From Algibacter pacificus (GTDB lineage: Bacteria; Bacteroidota; Bacteroidia; Flavobacteriales; Flavobacteriaceae): 64,000 nucleotides of DNA. The position numbers and the translations under genes are program-made. Shown piece after piece: positions 28,301 to 37,434 of this stretch. The first letter of the stretch is position 1, and each line of letters begins with the position of its first letter. The notes below the pieces were generated by a model, which worked only from the letters and a program-made list of their open reading frames with translations, had not been told where the DNA came from and ran no database searches. The DNA is taken from positions 186,001 to 250,000 of the forward strand of contig NZ_VOGY01000001.1 of NCBI RefSeq assembly GCF_008033385.1, read 5' to 3'.

Positions 28301-31286
28301 TTCCTCCAGAATTGTTATTGGTTGTATTTCGAAACCATTGGTAATTGTAAGTTGTTCCAATACCTCCTGTGGCAGTCGCATCTAAGTTTTGAGCAGTTGT
28401 ACCTTGACAAAGTGTTTGAGTCGTTATAGGTTGAGTAGAAATAGTTGGGTCGTCCACAACTATAACTTCTGCCGCATCACTAGTAATATCGGTACAGCCA
28501 CTTCCACTTAGTGAAATATGTACATAGTAAAAATAGCTGCCTGTGGTGTTTAAAGCAGGAGGTGTGTAGTTTTTATTTGTAGCACCAGAAATAGCAGAAC
28601 CACCAGTATTAGAGTTTGTAGTATTACTATACCATTGGTATGAAATGGTACCTGCTCCCCCTGAGTGTATGGCGTTTAATGCTGAAATAATACCACCACT
28701 ACAAATAATTTGGGTTGCTAGTGGTTGGGTGTCTATTTGAACAGGCTTAACAATTTCAATTTGTGCAGGGTTAGATGTAATTAAATTACAAGCAGAGCCT
28801 GATGTATAGGAGACTTCACAATAATAATAAGTATTGCCAATACTAGAATTTGGTGGTGTATATGTTGCACTTGTTTCACCAGTAAGTATAGTACCTGTAG
28901 TATTATCATTAGTGGTGTTACTGTACCATTGGTAGGTTGGCGTTCCAGGACCATTTGTGGTTACCGATAAGGTTGCAATAGGGCCATTTACACAAATACC
29001 TTCAGAGACGGGATGCGCTGTAAAACGAGGAGTGGTATCTACTGTAATTATTAAATCTACAGGGTCACCTGCACAACCTCCAAAAGTAGGGGTAATTGTG
29101 AAAATAACATCTCCAGCGGTTGTATTAGTATTATATAGGGTTTGTTCCGGAATAGTAGCCGAGGTGCCTGAACTTGTAAAACCAGTAATTCCGGATACAG
29201 ATGTTGCTGTCCATTCAAATGTGGTACCTGGAATATCTGAAGTTAAAACAACTTCAGCGGTATTTGTCCCTGAGCAGATAACTTGACTTAAATTTGTATT
29301 GGTTATTGTAGGAACTGGATTTACTATAAAATCTTCAGTATCTACAACCGGTCCGCAACTTGTGGAAAATGTAAAAGTTACTTGATAATTCCCCGGCGTG
29401 GCATAAGTAATAGTTCCAGGGTCTAAGGTGTTTGCTGTAGCGGGTGAGCCTCCAGGGAATTCCCACTTGTATGTTAGGGGTTCGCTTGACGGAGCACAGG
29501 TCTCTACTGTGGCAGTTGGGTTAATTGAGGCTTGACCACAAAAATCTGCAATAGGGTTGATTTCCGCTTTAGGTGGTTGTTTTACTTCAATAGTTTTTGT
29601 AACATCTGCACTTCCACAAGAATTTGTAGCTGTTAATTTTATGGTGTAAGTTCCTGCTGTTTTAAAGTTGAATTCGGGTTGGGAAGATTCTTCATTTGTG
29701 CCATTTGTAAAACTCCATTGTTCTGTACCCGTTGCACAAAATCCTGAAGTGTAATTAACTTCCCATAGGTAGATTTCTCCGCCACAACTAGATGCTAAAT
29801 TTGTTGTTGTTTGTATGTTTAATGGTGCACAACCGTTATTGGTATTTAGAATAAAATCTGCAACAATTGGCGGTTCAATACAAATGGTTTTTGTGGCCGT
29901 TGTTGATCTACCACAAAAGTTTTCGGCATATAAACTAACGGTATATGTTCCTGGTGAGGTGTATTCATGGATAGGGTTTTTGTCGTTTGAAGAGTTTCCA
30001 TCTCCAAAGTCCCAATAGTAGTTTATATCAGGGTTACAGTTAATATTATATCCCGCTGATGTGTTATTAAAGGTTATTCCTGTGTTTACACAACCTATTT
30101 CTTGAGTTTCAAAGTCAGCTTTTGGCTTTTCTAGTATACTTACTGGGCCTACCGTAAGAATGGTTTCACTACATGAAGTTGAAATTCTTAAAGAAACACT
30201 GTAGCTATCATTAGGGCAATTGGATGCCGTATAAGTATGCGGAATGGGGTAAGGTTTAGAGTTTGCAGGAGTGCTAGAATCATAGTAACTAGAAGCTTCT
30301 AGTTGGGATTGCGTGTATGTTTCTGTCGCGCCATCTCCAAAATCGACCTCGTATTTAGTGTCGGGCGAATTTTCGCCCCAAGTACTAATAGAGAAAATTA
30401 AAGGCGCTACTGGTGTACATAAATTAACGGTATTCCCGGGAGAAACAATAGCTCCTGTAGGATTAGTAGAGTTTTTTATTAAATAAGTAACCTCGTTATC
30501 ACAATTTGTTCCATAACCTGTAATTCTCATATTATAAGACCCTAATTGTGTATAAGTATGTGTGGCAGGGAAAGTGGCATTTGTTTCAGGAGTACTGCCA
30601 TCACCCCAATGAATAGTGTATGAACTTATACAAGCTGAAACATCTGAAATACCAACATTAATAGTGTATAATGCATTTGTTGTGTTATACCCGCAGTTAT
30701 TAAAAGGGTCGGTAGGGTTGTTAAGGTCTGTAAACTCTAATTTCGGCTTTTCTTTAACCGTAATTTTTTTTGTGATATTGTTGGTTTCACCATTTTTGTC
30801 TGTTGCAACTAGGGAGATATTGTAATCTGTGCTTCCGCAACCTAAAGCAGTAAACTTATGGGATGGGTTTGCAAGAGTAGAAGTTGTTCCATCGCCAAAA
30901 TTCCAAGCATAGTTAAAAGGGCCCTCTCCTGTAACTATAGAAGTGAAGTTGATAGATGTTCCAGAGCAGGTATTGTTATTGTTAAAATTAAAATCTACAG
31001 TTGGAGGTGTGACATCGGTTTTAGCGCTTGTGGTATGATTGTTTAATTTTTTTGTGTTTTTAGAACGGTTTGCTACTTGGTTAATTAAGCTATAGGTGTT
31101 TGTAATAGGCTGTTGAGTGTTTTTAAAGGTTGGGAATAGCGTTGCGGTTTTAGCATTGGTTTGCGGTATAAAAATGTTTGCTGAAGTTACATTATTAAAA
31201 AAACCACGGGTGTTAAGGTTAATGCCAGAGTATAAGCTACATACTATTGTAAGCAATAAAATGGCTTGAAGAAAGTACTTCTTCAT
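25368..31286 (-). CDS. Giant PKD/Ig-like/SprB-repeat surface adhesin with type-B T9SS sorting domain
   Basis: The 1972-residue secreted protein has, in order: a signal sequence; PKD domains from about residue 90 to 700 (AWNFGDGT, YWDFGDGNSS); a run of about five Ig-like units of ~95 residues between about 750 and 1135 (QWYSNTT... YTPP... YYYVEIS); six SprB-type repeats of ~75 residues between about 1240 and 1730 (C-x-G-x-N-x-G... YSYxW... VTDANNC); another PKD; and a gliding-motility type-B C-terminal domain (MPNAFTPNGDALNP to the end). It should be exported by the type IX system and displayed on the surface for gliding or adhesion. The PorP/SprF gene follows 13 bases downstream. Confidence 0.93.
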   Translation of the reverse strand: MKKYFLQAILLLTIVCSLYSGINLNTRGFFNNVTSANIFIPQTNAKTATLFPTFKNTQQPITNTYSLINQVANRSKNTKKLNNHTTSAKTDVTPPTVDFNFNNNNTCSGTSINFTSIVTGEGPFNYAWNFGDGTTSTLANPSHKFTALGCGSTDYNISLVATDKNGETNNITKKITVKEKPKLEFTDLNNPTDPFNNCGYNTTNALYTINVGISDVSACISSYTIHWGDGSTPETNATFPATHTYTQLGSYNMRITGYGTNCDNEVTYLIKNSTNPTGAIVSPGNTVNLCTPVAPLIFSISTWGENSPDTKYEVDFGDGATETYTQSQLEASSYYDSSTPANSKPYPIPHTYTASNCPNDSYSVSLRISTSCSETILTVGPVSILEKPKADFETQEIGCVNTGITFNNTSAGYNINCNPDINYYWDFGDGNSSNDKNPIHEYTSPGTYTVSLYAENFCGRSTTATKTICIEPPIVADFILNTNNGCAPLNIQTTTNLASSCGGEIYLWEVNYTSGFCATGTEQWSFTNGTNEESSQPEFNFKTAGTYTIKLTATNSCGSADVTKTIEVKQPPKAEINPIADFCGQASINPTATVETCAPSSEPLTYKWEFPGGSPATANTLDPGTITYATPGNYQVTFTFSTSCGPVVDTEDFIVNPVPTITNTNLSQVICSGTNTAEVVLTSDIPGTTFEWTATSVSGITGFTSSGTSATIPEQTLYNTNTTAGDVIFTITPTFGGCAGDPVDLIITVDTTPRFTAHPVSEGICVNGPIATLSVTTNGPGTPTYQWYSNTTNDNTTGTILTGETSATYTPPNSSIGNTYYYCEVSYTSGSACNLITSNPAQIEIVKPVQIDTQPLATQIICSGGIISALNAIHSGGAGTISYQWYSNTTNSNTGGSAISGATNKNYTPPALNTTGSYFYYVHISLSGSGCTDITSDAAEVIVVDDPTISTQPITTQTLCQGTTAQNLDATATGGIGTTYNYQWFRNTTNNNSGGTKISGATSKVYTPPTTAAGTTYYYVEISQSGLGCEVTSTTSEVVVNPAPRFSNQPISNNYCSGNTLSPLSVTYTGGVGTPTFQWYANTVDNTTSGTAIPLETTSTFTPPETTHGTTYYYVTITFSSGGCSIITSNTAKITINSTPVINDKTLLICSGSTFVIDPTRISTDIVPTGTTYTWSNPVINPAGSVTGGSSQNIAQSLISQTLTNTTTSPGTATYTVTPTTGTCTGTPFKITFTVNPAIIVTFNQTNSSCYTSNSGALDITVTKGIPFPTGDPYQISWTGPNGFSSNSEDISNLEPGNYLLEILDLGGCPFKKIVTITEPEELVFSSVDFDPDTISCNGANDGSIGIEISGGTAPYSYKWTKNSVPFSNTEDLDNLGPGTYEVSVTDANNCTAITKTFDIIEPPLLEAKLVNQVNILCFGAATGEININAIGGRPMYSYAWQGPNGFTSSNSNLTGLIAGVYKLSITDASNCTATLSVMITQKDDIEINYNATEIKCYGDNDASITINNITGGTPPYSIAWSNLGTGYSQTNLSPGSYIITVTDAENCTKETTVIIDDVPVYEITPNVTHVSCYGANDARIVLNLVGGIDPVTLNWNDDPTAGLERNNIGPGSYTVTITDGTPCVITETFVITEPDELTLSGNKTDALDCDDANSGAINLIVTGGTLPLSYLWANGETTEDLSNIPPGDYSVTVTDANNCEISGSWNINRFEPLEINITTDTQFDCDTKTFNQSFIAEASGGVPPYTYSWSSGTVSGINGEIMNTTFNGLVIIEVTDNIGCTSTLSYNVENPILGDPDFNSTSNTLSTFGFYSIQDPIQFTNTSTPGFISVSWDFGDGNFSGEENPEHTYFKEGTFTVTQTVTFAFGCVYTKTTDLIITNGYKLIMPNAFTPNGDALNPYFAPEAIALSDFEFNIFDTWGSLVYSEKGDQLQGWNGEIKDNDAENGNYYFTLTAKTFYGETITRKGKFTSIK

Positions 31287-31484
31287 AGGGATTGGGGTTG
31301 GTTTATGGTTATTTACATGTTTTAAAACGGTAAAATTAAATAAATATTTTTCGTGGCAACATAAAACTAATTGGAATTTGAAATTTTTTTTATTTTGAAA
31401 AAATAATAGAAAATGTATTGCTTTTATTAGAAATTAAGTAGAAATGCTATTTCTTGTTTATATTTACCAGAATAAATAATTTAA

Positions 31485-32405
31485 ATGAGAGCATTAGTAA
31501 TATCGGGAGGCGGAAGTAAAGGAGCATATGCAGGTGGCGTAGCTCAATATTTAATGCAGGAAGAAGGGCATGAATACGATTTGTTTTTAGGAACATCTAC
31601 CGGAAGTTTATTGGTTCCGCATTTGGCAGCAGGTAAAATTGATAAAATTTATGATGTTTTTACAAACGTTAAACAACGAAATATTTTTAGTATAGATCCT
31701 TTCGTAAAACGTAAAAAAGGCGATCGTGAGTATGTTACTATCAATTACTTTAATACGTTAATTCAGTTTATTAAAAGCAAACGCACTTTTGGAGAAAGTA
31801 AAGCGCTAAAAAGGTATTTAAAAAAACATTTTACTGAAGAAGAGTTTAATTTAATTCGTAAAACCAAAGAAGATGTGGTTGTTACGGTGTCTAATTTATC
31901 AAAAAACAGAGTCGAATATAAGTCGATAAAAGATTTTAATTACGATGAGTTTTGCGATTGGATTTGGATTTCGTGTAATTATATTCCGTTTATGTCTTTA
32001 GCAAAAGTAGATGGTTTTGAGTATGCCGATGGTGCTTTTGGTTGTGTTGTACCAATTCGAGAAGCTATTTTACGTGGTGCTACTGAAATTGACGCGGTAA
32101 TTTTAGAATCGGAAAATATGCAGTATAATAAAGTGCTTGGTAAAAATCCGTTTTCTTTAATGCTAAATTTGTTTGGGCATTTGTTGGATCAAGTCGAGCG
32201 TAGCGATATTACTATTGGCAAATTGGCTGCAAAATACAGAAACGTGCAGCTTAATTTATATTATACACCATCGAAACTTACCGAAAATTCATTGATTTTT
32301 AATAAAAAACACATGACTACTTGGTGGAAGCAAGGTTTTGAATATGCAAAAGCAAAAAGTCACGAAGCTCGCTCTAATGAGTTACGTCAAGATATTTTAC
32401 CATAA
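31485..32405 (+). CDS. Patatin-like phospholipase
   Basis: The 306-residue protein has the patatin oxyanion loop GGGSKGAYAGG (8-18), nucleophile Ser38 in GTSTG and catalytic Asp182 in DGAFG, forming the Ser-Asp dyad. No signal peptide is seen, so it probably acts on membrane lipids from the cytosol. Its last 9 bases overlap the convergent gene 32397-32918. Confidence 0.9.
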   Translation: MRALVISGGGSKGAYAGGVAQYLMQEEGHEYDLFLGTSTGSLLVPHLAAGKIDKIYDVFTNVKQRNIFSIDPFVKRKKGDREYVTINYFNTLIQFIKSKRTFGESKALKRYLKKHFTEEEFNLIRKTKEDVVVTVSNLSKNRVEYKSIKDFNYDEFCDWIWISCNYIPFMSLAKVDGFEYADGAFGCVVPIREAILRGATEIDAVILESENMQYNKVLGKNPFSLMLNLFGHLLDQVERSDITIGKLAAKYRNVQLNLYYTPSKLTENSLIFNKKHMTTWWKQGFEYAKAKSHEARSNELRQDILP

Positions 32406-32918
32406 ACTTTTTACTTCTTCTTTTATAAAAGCAAGCGCGGCATCGGTTGGTGCGTGGCGTTCCATCATTTCGGTTAAAACCACCTCGCGAAGTTTGTTTG
32501 CGGAATCTGTTTTTTCCAACATACTCGCTTTTCTAATTAATTGAATAGTCGCATTTTTCGATGTAACTAAAATACTCCAACATTTATCGCTTACATAAAT
32601 CTGTTGCGATAAATTGTGTTCAAATTCTTGTTCTATGGTGCGTATTAGTAGGTCTTCATATAAATCTTTGTCTTCTGAGGTTGGAGTAACTCTAATGAGT
32701 AATTTAGAAGGAGTAATACGCTCTAAAAAAAGCACCATGCGCTCGTAGGCCTGTAAACGCAGAGGCATAGCGTGGACTTGTAAGTCTTTTTTTAGTAAAA
32801 AACGTCGTCTGCCATCTTCATTTTTAGTGTGTTCTTTAAAAAAGTAATAAGCAATTATCCCGGTTACCAATGTTGGTAAGGTGTACATGCAGAGGTCTAT
32901 TATTCGACTTATTTCCAT
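32397..32918 (-). CDS. Membrane-anchored protein of unknown function
   Basis: The 173-residue protein has one N-terminal membrane helix (about residues 8-27, DLCMYTLPTLVTGIIAYYFF) followed by a basic stretch and a soluble helical domain (EQEFEHNLSQQIYVSDKCWSIL). It resembles conserved flavobacterial proteins of unknown function. It overlaps the patatin gene tail-to-tail by 9 bases, and no functional link is implied. Confidence 0.72.
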   Translation of the reverse strand: MEISRIIDLCMYTLPTLVTGIIAYYFFKEHTKNEDGRRRFLLKKDLQVHAMPLRLQAYERMVLFLERITPSKLLIRVTPTSEDKDLYEDLLIRTIEQEFEHNLSQQIYVSDKCWSILVTSKNATIQLIRKASMLEKTDSANKLREVVLTEMMERHAPTDAALAFIKEEVKSLW

Positions 32919-33213
32919 AAAATCGCTGATTTTGCAACAAACTTAAGTGGTTTAGGTTAATTCTACAAAATTAGTTTAAACTTTGATCATTGTTTTAAAA
33001 CCTGTAGCTGATAACTTGAGAGTAAGAGATTGAAACAGCATGCTTTTTGCCAAAGCGGAAAGTTATTGGTTTAATTTTGTGCGTGTTTTTGTATAAATTG
33101 TTTAAGCTGTAGAAATAGATGGCTGTGTTTTGTAAAAAGATATAGTGGAAAGCCCGACTTGCTAAGGGTACGCCCTAATATCTCTTTAAAATATGATAAT
33201 GATTAAAAATAAA
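32919..33213. other. Intergenic stretch without a gene
   Basis: About 300 bases between two minus-strand genes show no credible reading frame or RNA gene. The left part is featureless. The part from 33135 to 33187 holds a small inverted-repeat-bounded element, listed separately, and the right end is the terminator at 33214. Confidence 0.6.
33135..33187. repeat. Short element bounded by imperfect inverted repeats
   Basis: AAAAGATAT on the left and ATATCTCTTT on the right bracket a GC-richer core that contains GCCCGACTTGC and the hairpin AGGG-TACG-CCCT. From memory, similar cores recur between genes in flavobacterial genomes, but no second copy is present in this window, so repeat status is unproven. 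Confidence 0.35.
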
Positions 33214-33240
33214 ACAGCCTAATCAAAGGAGTTAGGCTGT
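33214..33240 (-). terminator. Intrinsic terminator of the FMN-binding glutamate-synthase-like gene
   Basis: A perfect 9-bp stem (ACAGCCTAA / TTAGGCTGT) with a 9-base loop is followed on the minus strand by TTTTATTTTTAA. It lies 21 bases beyond the stop codon of the minus-strand gene. Confidence 0.85.
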
Positions 33241-33261
33241 GTAAAAGGTGTATGGTATTGG

Positions 33262-34809
33262 TTAATTTTTACCTCCCAAATATTCACAATCTTTTAAACT
33301 TTGCATGCCATTAAAAGGGACTTTAGTTTTTTCATACATATAGGTTCTGCTTAAGTCTTTTGCTAAATCGTTACCGTCTATATTTATTTCTATATCCGTC
33401 ATTTTAAATTGGCAAGGATGTTCGTAACCAGCTGCATGTGTAATTTCTACTAATTCTTTTCGGTAGGTTTTAAAATATTGAGCCAAACGTACAGATTTTA
33501 ATGTCGTATCTATCCCATTTTGTGTCCATTTATTTTGAGTAGCAATTCCTGCAGGGCAGCGGTTGGTATGGCAAACTTGTGCTTGTATGCAGCCAATACT
33601 CATCATAGCTTCACGCGCCACGTTTATGCAATCTACACCCATAGCAAAAGCCATAGCGCCTTTGGCTGGGAAGCCTAATTTTCCACTTCCAATAAATACA
33701 ATACGTTCGCTTAAGCCTTTATCTTTAAACATTTTGTATACATCGCTAAATCCGTAAACCCAAGGTAAAGAGACATGATCGGCAAAACTTGGTGGTGCAG
33801 CGCCTGTTCCGCCTTCGCCACCATCAACGGTAATAAAATCTGGGCCTTGTCCTGTTTTTTGCATAATATCGGCAAGCTCTTTCCATTGGTCCAATTTTCC
33901 AATAGCAGCTTTTATACCAACAGGTAATCCTGTGGCTTCGGCAATTTTTTCAATAAATGCTACCATTTCTGGTACATTAGAAAATGCTTTGTGATTTGGA
34001 GGTGAAAGCACATCTTTTCCCATTTCTACATGGCGAATTTCTGCAATTTCTTTAGTTATTTTAGCAGCTGGTAAAACGCCGCCTTTTCCTGGTTTTGCTC
34101 CTTGTGAAAGTTTGATTTCTATGGCACGAATAAACGGATTTTTTTCTACTAGCGCCACCAGTTTTTCCATAGAAAATCCACCGTCGGCCGCACGTACACC
34201 AAAATATCCTGTTCCAAAATGAAAAATAACATCGCCACCGTTGCTGTGGTATGGCGATAAACCACCCTCTCCGGTATTGTGATAGGCGCCTGCTATTTTT
34301 ACACCTTTATTCATAGATTCCACAGCTTTTGCAGATAACGAACCAAAACTCATAGCCGATACATTAATAATAGATCCCGGACGAAATGGTTTTTTACGCT
34401 TATTGAATTCCCCCATAACTTTGGCGCAAGGCAAAAATGTTTTGTCTGTTTTATGTGGGTGGTTTTCATCCGTTACTTCAAAAGGCATCATAGCATTATT
34501 GATAAAAATGTGTTGATGCTGAAAAATATCCCTGTCCGTTCCAAAACCTTCATAGTTGTTTTCGTTTTTTGCCGAAGCGTAAATCCAACCACGTTCAATT
34601 CTGTTAAAAGGTAATTCTTCACGGTTATTGGCTACAAAATATTGACGCATTTCGGGACCAATACTTTCCAACCAATAGCGTAAATGGCCAACAATTGGGA
34701 AATTGTGGCTAATTGTGTGTTTGTTTTGGAGTACATCGCGAATGGCTACTATAGCTAAAGCAATTAGCACCCATGCCCACCAAGAGAGGTTTCCAAGAAA
34801 ATCTAACAT
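33262..34809 (-). CDS. FMN-binding glutamate-synthase-family protein
   Basis: The 515-residue protein has an N-terminal membrane helix (WWAWVLIALAIVAI) and the FMN/TIM-barrel domain of the glutamate synthase large subunit: VSAMSFGSLSAKAVESMNKG, GEGGLSPYH, DGGEGGTGAAP. It also has the cluster-like CIQAQVCHTNRCPAGIATQ. It lacks the amidotransferase domain of GltB, so it is a stand-alone relative of unknown reaction, possibly a membrane-bound flavoprotein oxidoreductase. Monocistronic, with its own terminator. Confidence 0.88.
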   Translation of the reverse strand: MLDFLGNLSWWAWVLIALAIVAIRDVLQNKHTISHNFPIVGHLRYWLESIGPEMRQYFVANNREELPFNRIERGWIYASAKNENNYEGFGTDRDIFQHQHIFINNAMMPFEVTDENHPHKTDKTFLPCAKVMGEFNKRKKPFRPGSIINVSAMSFGSLSAKAVESMNKGVKIAGAYHNTGEGGLSPYHSNGGDVIFHFGTGYFGVRAADGGFSMEKLVALVEKNPFIRAIEIKLSQGAKPGKGGVLPAAKITKEIAEIRHVEMGKDVLSPPNHKAFSNVPEMVAFIEKIAEATGLPVGIKAAIGKLDQWKELADIMQKTGQGPDFITVDGGEGGTGAAPPSFADHVSLPWVYGFSDVYKMFKDKGLSERIVFIGSGKLGFPAKGAMAFAMGVDCINVAREAMMSIGCIQAQVCHTNRCPAGIATQNKWTQNGIDTTLKSVRLAQYFKTYRKELVEITHAAGYEHPCQFKMTDIEINIDGNDLAKDLSRTYMYEKTKVPFNGMQSLKDCEYLGGKN

Positions 34810-34947
34810 ATCTTTTTTTATTTGAATAACTTAGACGTAAAGATATTTAAAACTTAAATATTTAGGTTAATTGTTCATAATTTTTAATAATTCAGACTTA
34901 AAAAGCTCATAACAATAGTTAATTTTACATCTTAAAAGGAATAGGGT

Positions 34948-37323
34948 TTGAAAAAGGATTTAGAGAAGGAGTTACAAGAACAGTTAGGAAAGTTAAACGA
35001 AGCACAATTAGCACCAACTATACAAAAGGATGGTCCTATGATCGTTATAGCTGGAGCAGGCTCCGGAAAAACACGTGTGCTTACTTTTCGTATTGCTTAT
35101 TTAATGAGTCAGGGTATCGACCCGTTTAATATTTTGTCGTTAACCTTTACCAACAAGGCGGCACGCGAAATGAAAGAACGTATTGCAACTATAGTTGGAA
35201 ATAGCGAAGCTAAAAATTTATGGATGGGAACCTTTCACTCGGTATTTGCTAAAATATTACGTGTGGAAGCTGATAAATTAGGCTATCCGTCTAATTTCAC
35301 TATTTACGATACTCAGGATTCCGATAGGCTTATTTCGTCTATTATTAGAGAAATGGGTCTCGATAAAGATCTTTATAAATACAAACAAGTTCGTTCTAGA
35401 ATTTCATCTTATAAAAATAGTTTAATTACGGTTCGTGCATATTTTCAAAATCCAGAATTAAAAGAAGCCGATGCTATGGCCCGCCGACCGCGAATGGGGG
35501 ATATTTACAAGGAATTTGTAGATCGCTGTTTTAAAGCTGGTGCCATGGATTTCGATGATTTACTATTGAAAACCAATGAGCTTTTAACCCGTTTTCCGGA
35601 AGTGTTAGCAAAATACCAAAACCGTTTTCGTTATATTTTGGTCGATGAGTATCAGGATACAAACCATTCTCAATATTTAATTGTTCGAGCTTTATCCGAT
35701 AAATTTCAAAATATTTGTGTGGTTGGTGATGATGCGCAGAGTATTTATGCCTTCCGTGGTGCCAATATTAGTAATATTCTTAATTTCCAAAACGATTATG
35801 ATAATGTGAAGGAATTTAGACTGGAACAAAATTATAGATCGACCAAAAATATTGTAAACGCAGCAAACTCTATTATAGATAAAAATGAAACCAAACTAGA
35901 AAAAGTAGTTTGGACAGCCAATGATGAAGGTCCGAAAATAAAAGTTAACCGATCGTTGACCGATGGAGACGAGGGGCGTTATGTAGCCAGTACCATTTGG
36001 GAAACTAAAATGAACGACCAATTACCTAATAGCGATTTTGCTATTCTGTATCGTACCAATGCCCAATCGCGTTCTATTGAGGATGCCTTGCGTAAACGCG
36101 ATATTCCGTATCGAATTTATGGTGGTTTATCCTTCTACCAAAGGAAAGAAATTAAAGATGTTTTAGCTTATTTAAGGCTTATTATTAATCCTGCCGATGA
36201 GGAAGCTTTAAAGCGTATTATAAATTTTCCGGCTCGAGGTATTGGTCAAACTACGGTTGACAAATTAATCGTAGCGGCCAATGGATATAAGCGTTCTATT
36301 TTCGAGGTGATGAAAAACATTGATAAAACCGATGTTAAAATCAATGCTGGAACAAAAACAAAGCTTAAAAACTTTGTGACTTTAATTGAAACGTTTCAAG
36401 TGCTGAATGAAACAGCCGATGTTTTCGAATTGGCCGAATATGTAACACGAACCGCAGGGATTATTACAGAATATAAAAAAGATAGTACTCCCGAAGGTGT
36501 TGTTAAAATTGAAAATATAGAGGAGCTTATCAATGGTATGAAAGATTTTGTGGAAGGCCAAAAGGAAATAGCCGATACCACAGGTAATTTAGCCGAGTTT
36601 CTTGAAGATGTTGCCTTATCCACAGACATGGATGCTGATAAGGGCGATGCCGATCACGTCGCTTTAATGACGATTCACTTAGCGAAAGGCTTAGAGTTTC
36701 AACATGTTTTTATTGTTGGTTTAGAGGAAGATTTATTTCCAAGTGCTATGAGTATGAATACGCGTAGCGAACTTGAAGAGGAACGCCGTTTGTTTTATGT
36801 GGCTTTAACCCGTGCCGAAAAACAGGCGTATTTAACTTATGCCTTGTCGCGTTACCGTTGGGGGAAATTGGTAGATTCCGAGCCGAGTCGATTTATAGAA
36901 GAGATAGACGAGCAATATCTTGATATTGTTACGCCAATCGAAGAGCGCCGATTTAACCCTATGCTCGATGCTAATATTTTTGGTGATGTTACAGATAATA
37001 AACCGGTTAATCCTAATAAAATTAGATTTAAACCTGCAAAACAGGCGGTACTTAAAAAAGGAGGGCCAACAAAAGCTGCTCCTGAAAAATTTAACGTCAC
37101 AACACCTAAAAATTTAAAACCTGTTGCTAAAACGGCAAGTGATAAGAATTTGTTTGATAGTAAATTGGCAGTTGGTAATATGGTAAAACATATTCGTTTT
37201 GGAACTGGTGAGGTTATGAAAATTGAAGGAGCTGGCGCCGATATGAAAGCGGAAATCAACTTTCAACATGGTGGTTCTAAAAAATTACTATTGCGTTTCG
37301 CTAAGTTGGAGGTTATAGGATAA
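34948..37323 (+). CDS. UvrD/PcrA-type superfamily 1 DNA helicase
   Basis: This 791-residue SF1A helicase has Walker A GAGSGKT (36-42), TFTNKAAREMKERI (Ia), DEYQDTN (II), GDDAQSIYAFRGA (III), EQNYRST (IV), TIHLAKGLEF (V) and VALTRAEK (VI). The C-terminus has the Tudor-like RNA-polymerase-binding segment (VGNMVKHIRFGTGEVMKIEG). It unwinds DNA 3' to 5' in repair and at transcription-replication conflicts. The start must be the TTG at 34948: an in-frame TAG lies two codons upstream, and the next Met is too close to Walker A. AAAGGA lies just ahead of it. Confidence 0.94.
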   Translation: MKKDLEKELQEQLGKLNEAQLAPTIQKDGPMIVIAGAGSGKTRVLTFRIAYLMSQGIDPFNILSLTFTNKAAREMKERIATIVGNSEAKNLWMGTFHSVFAKILRVEADKLGYPSNFTIYDTQDSDRLISSIIREMGLDKDLYKYKQVRSRISSYKNSLITVRAYFQNPELKEADAMARRPRMGDIYKEFVDRCFKAGAMDFDDLLLKTNELLTRFPEVLAKYQNRFRYILVDEYQDTNHSQYLIVRALSDKFQNICVVGDDAQSIYAFRGANISNILNFQNDYDNVKEFRLEQNYRSTKNIVNAANSIIDKNETKLEKVVWTANDEGPKIKVNRSLTDGDEGRYVASTIWETKMNDQLPNSDFAILYRTNAQSRSIEDALRKRDIPYRIYGGLSFYQRKEIKDVLAYLRLIINPADEEALKRIINFPARGIGQTTVDKLIVAANGYKRSIFEVMKNIDKTDVKINAGTKTKLKNFVTLIETFQVLNETADVFELAEYVTRTAGIITEYKKDSTPEGVVKIENIEELINGMKDFVEGQKEIADTTGNLAEFLEDVALSTDMDADKGDADHVALMTIHLAKGLEFQHVFIVGLEEDLFPSAMSMNTRSELEEERRLFYVALTRAEKQAYLTYALSRYRWGKLVDSEPSRFIEEIDEQYLDIVTPIEERRFNPMLDANIFGDVTDNKPVNPNKIRFKPAKQAVLKKGGPTKAAPEKFNVTTPKNLKPVAKTASDKNLFDSKLAVGNMVKHIRFGTGEVMKIEGAGADMKAEINFQHGGSKKLLLRFAKLEVIG

Positions 37324-37434
37324 GTTTATTTGTTGCTTGATTTTAATTTATAAAGTTGTTAAAATTTTCTTAATACCAAAAGTTATTTTTCTATTTGGCA
37401 TCTAAATGATAGAACAACAGAAATATAAAAATTT

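Noticed and set aside
28957-29286. A 109-codon plus-strand frame within the giant adhesin
   Set aside because: Antisense of the Thr/Val-rich repeats; low complexity and no independent support.
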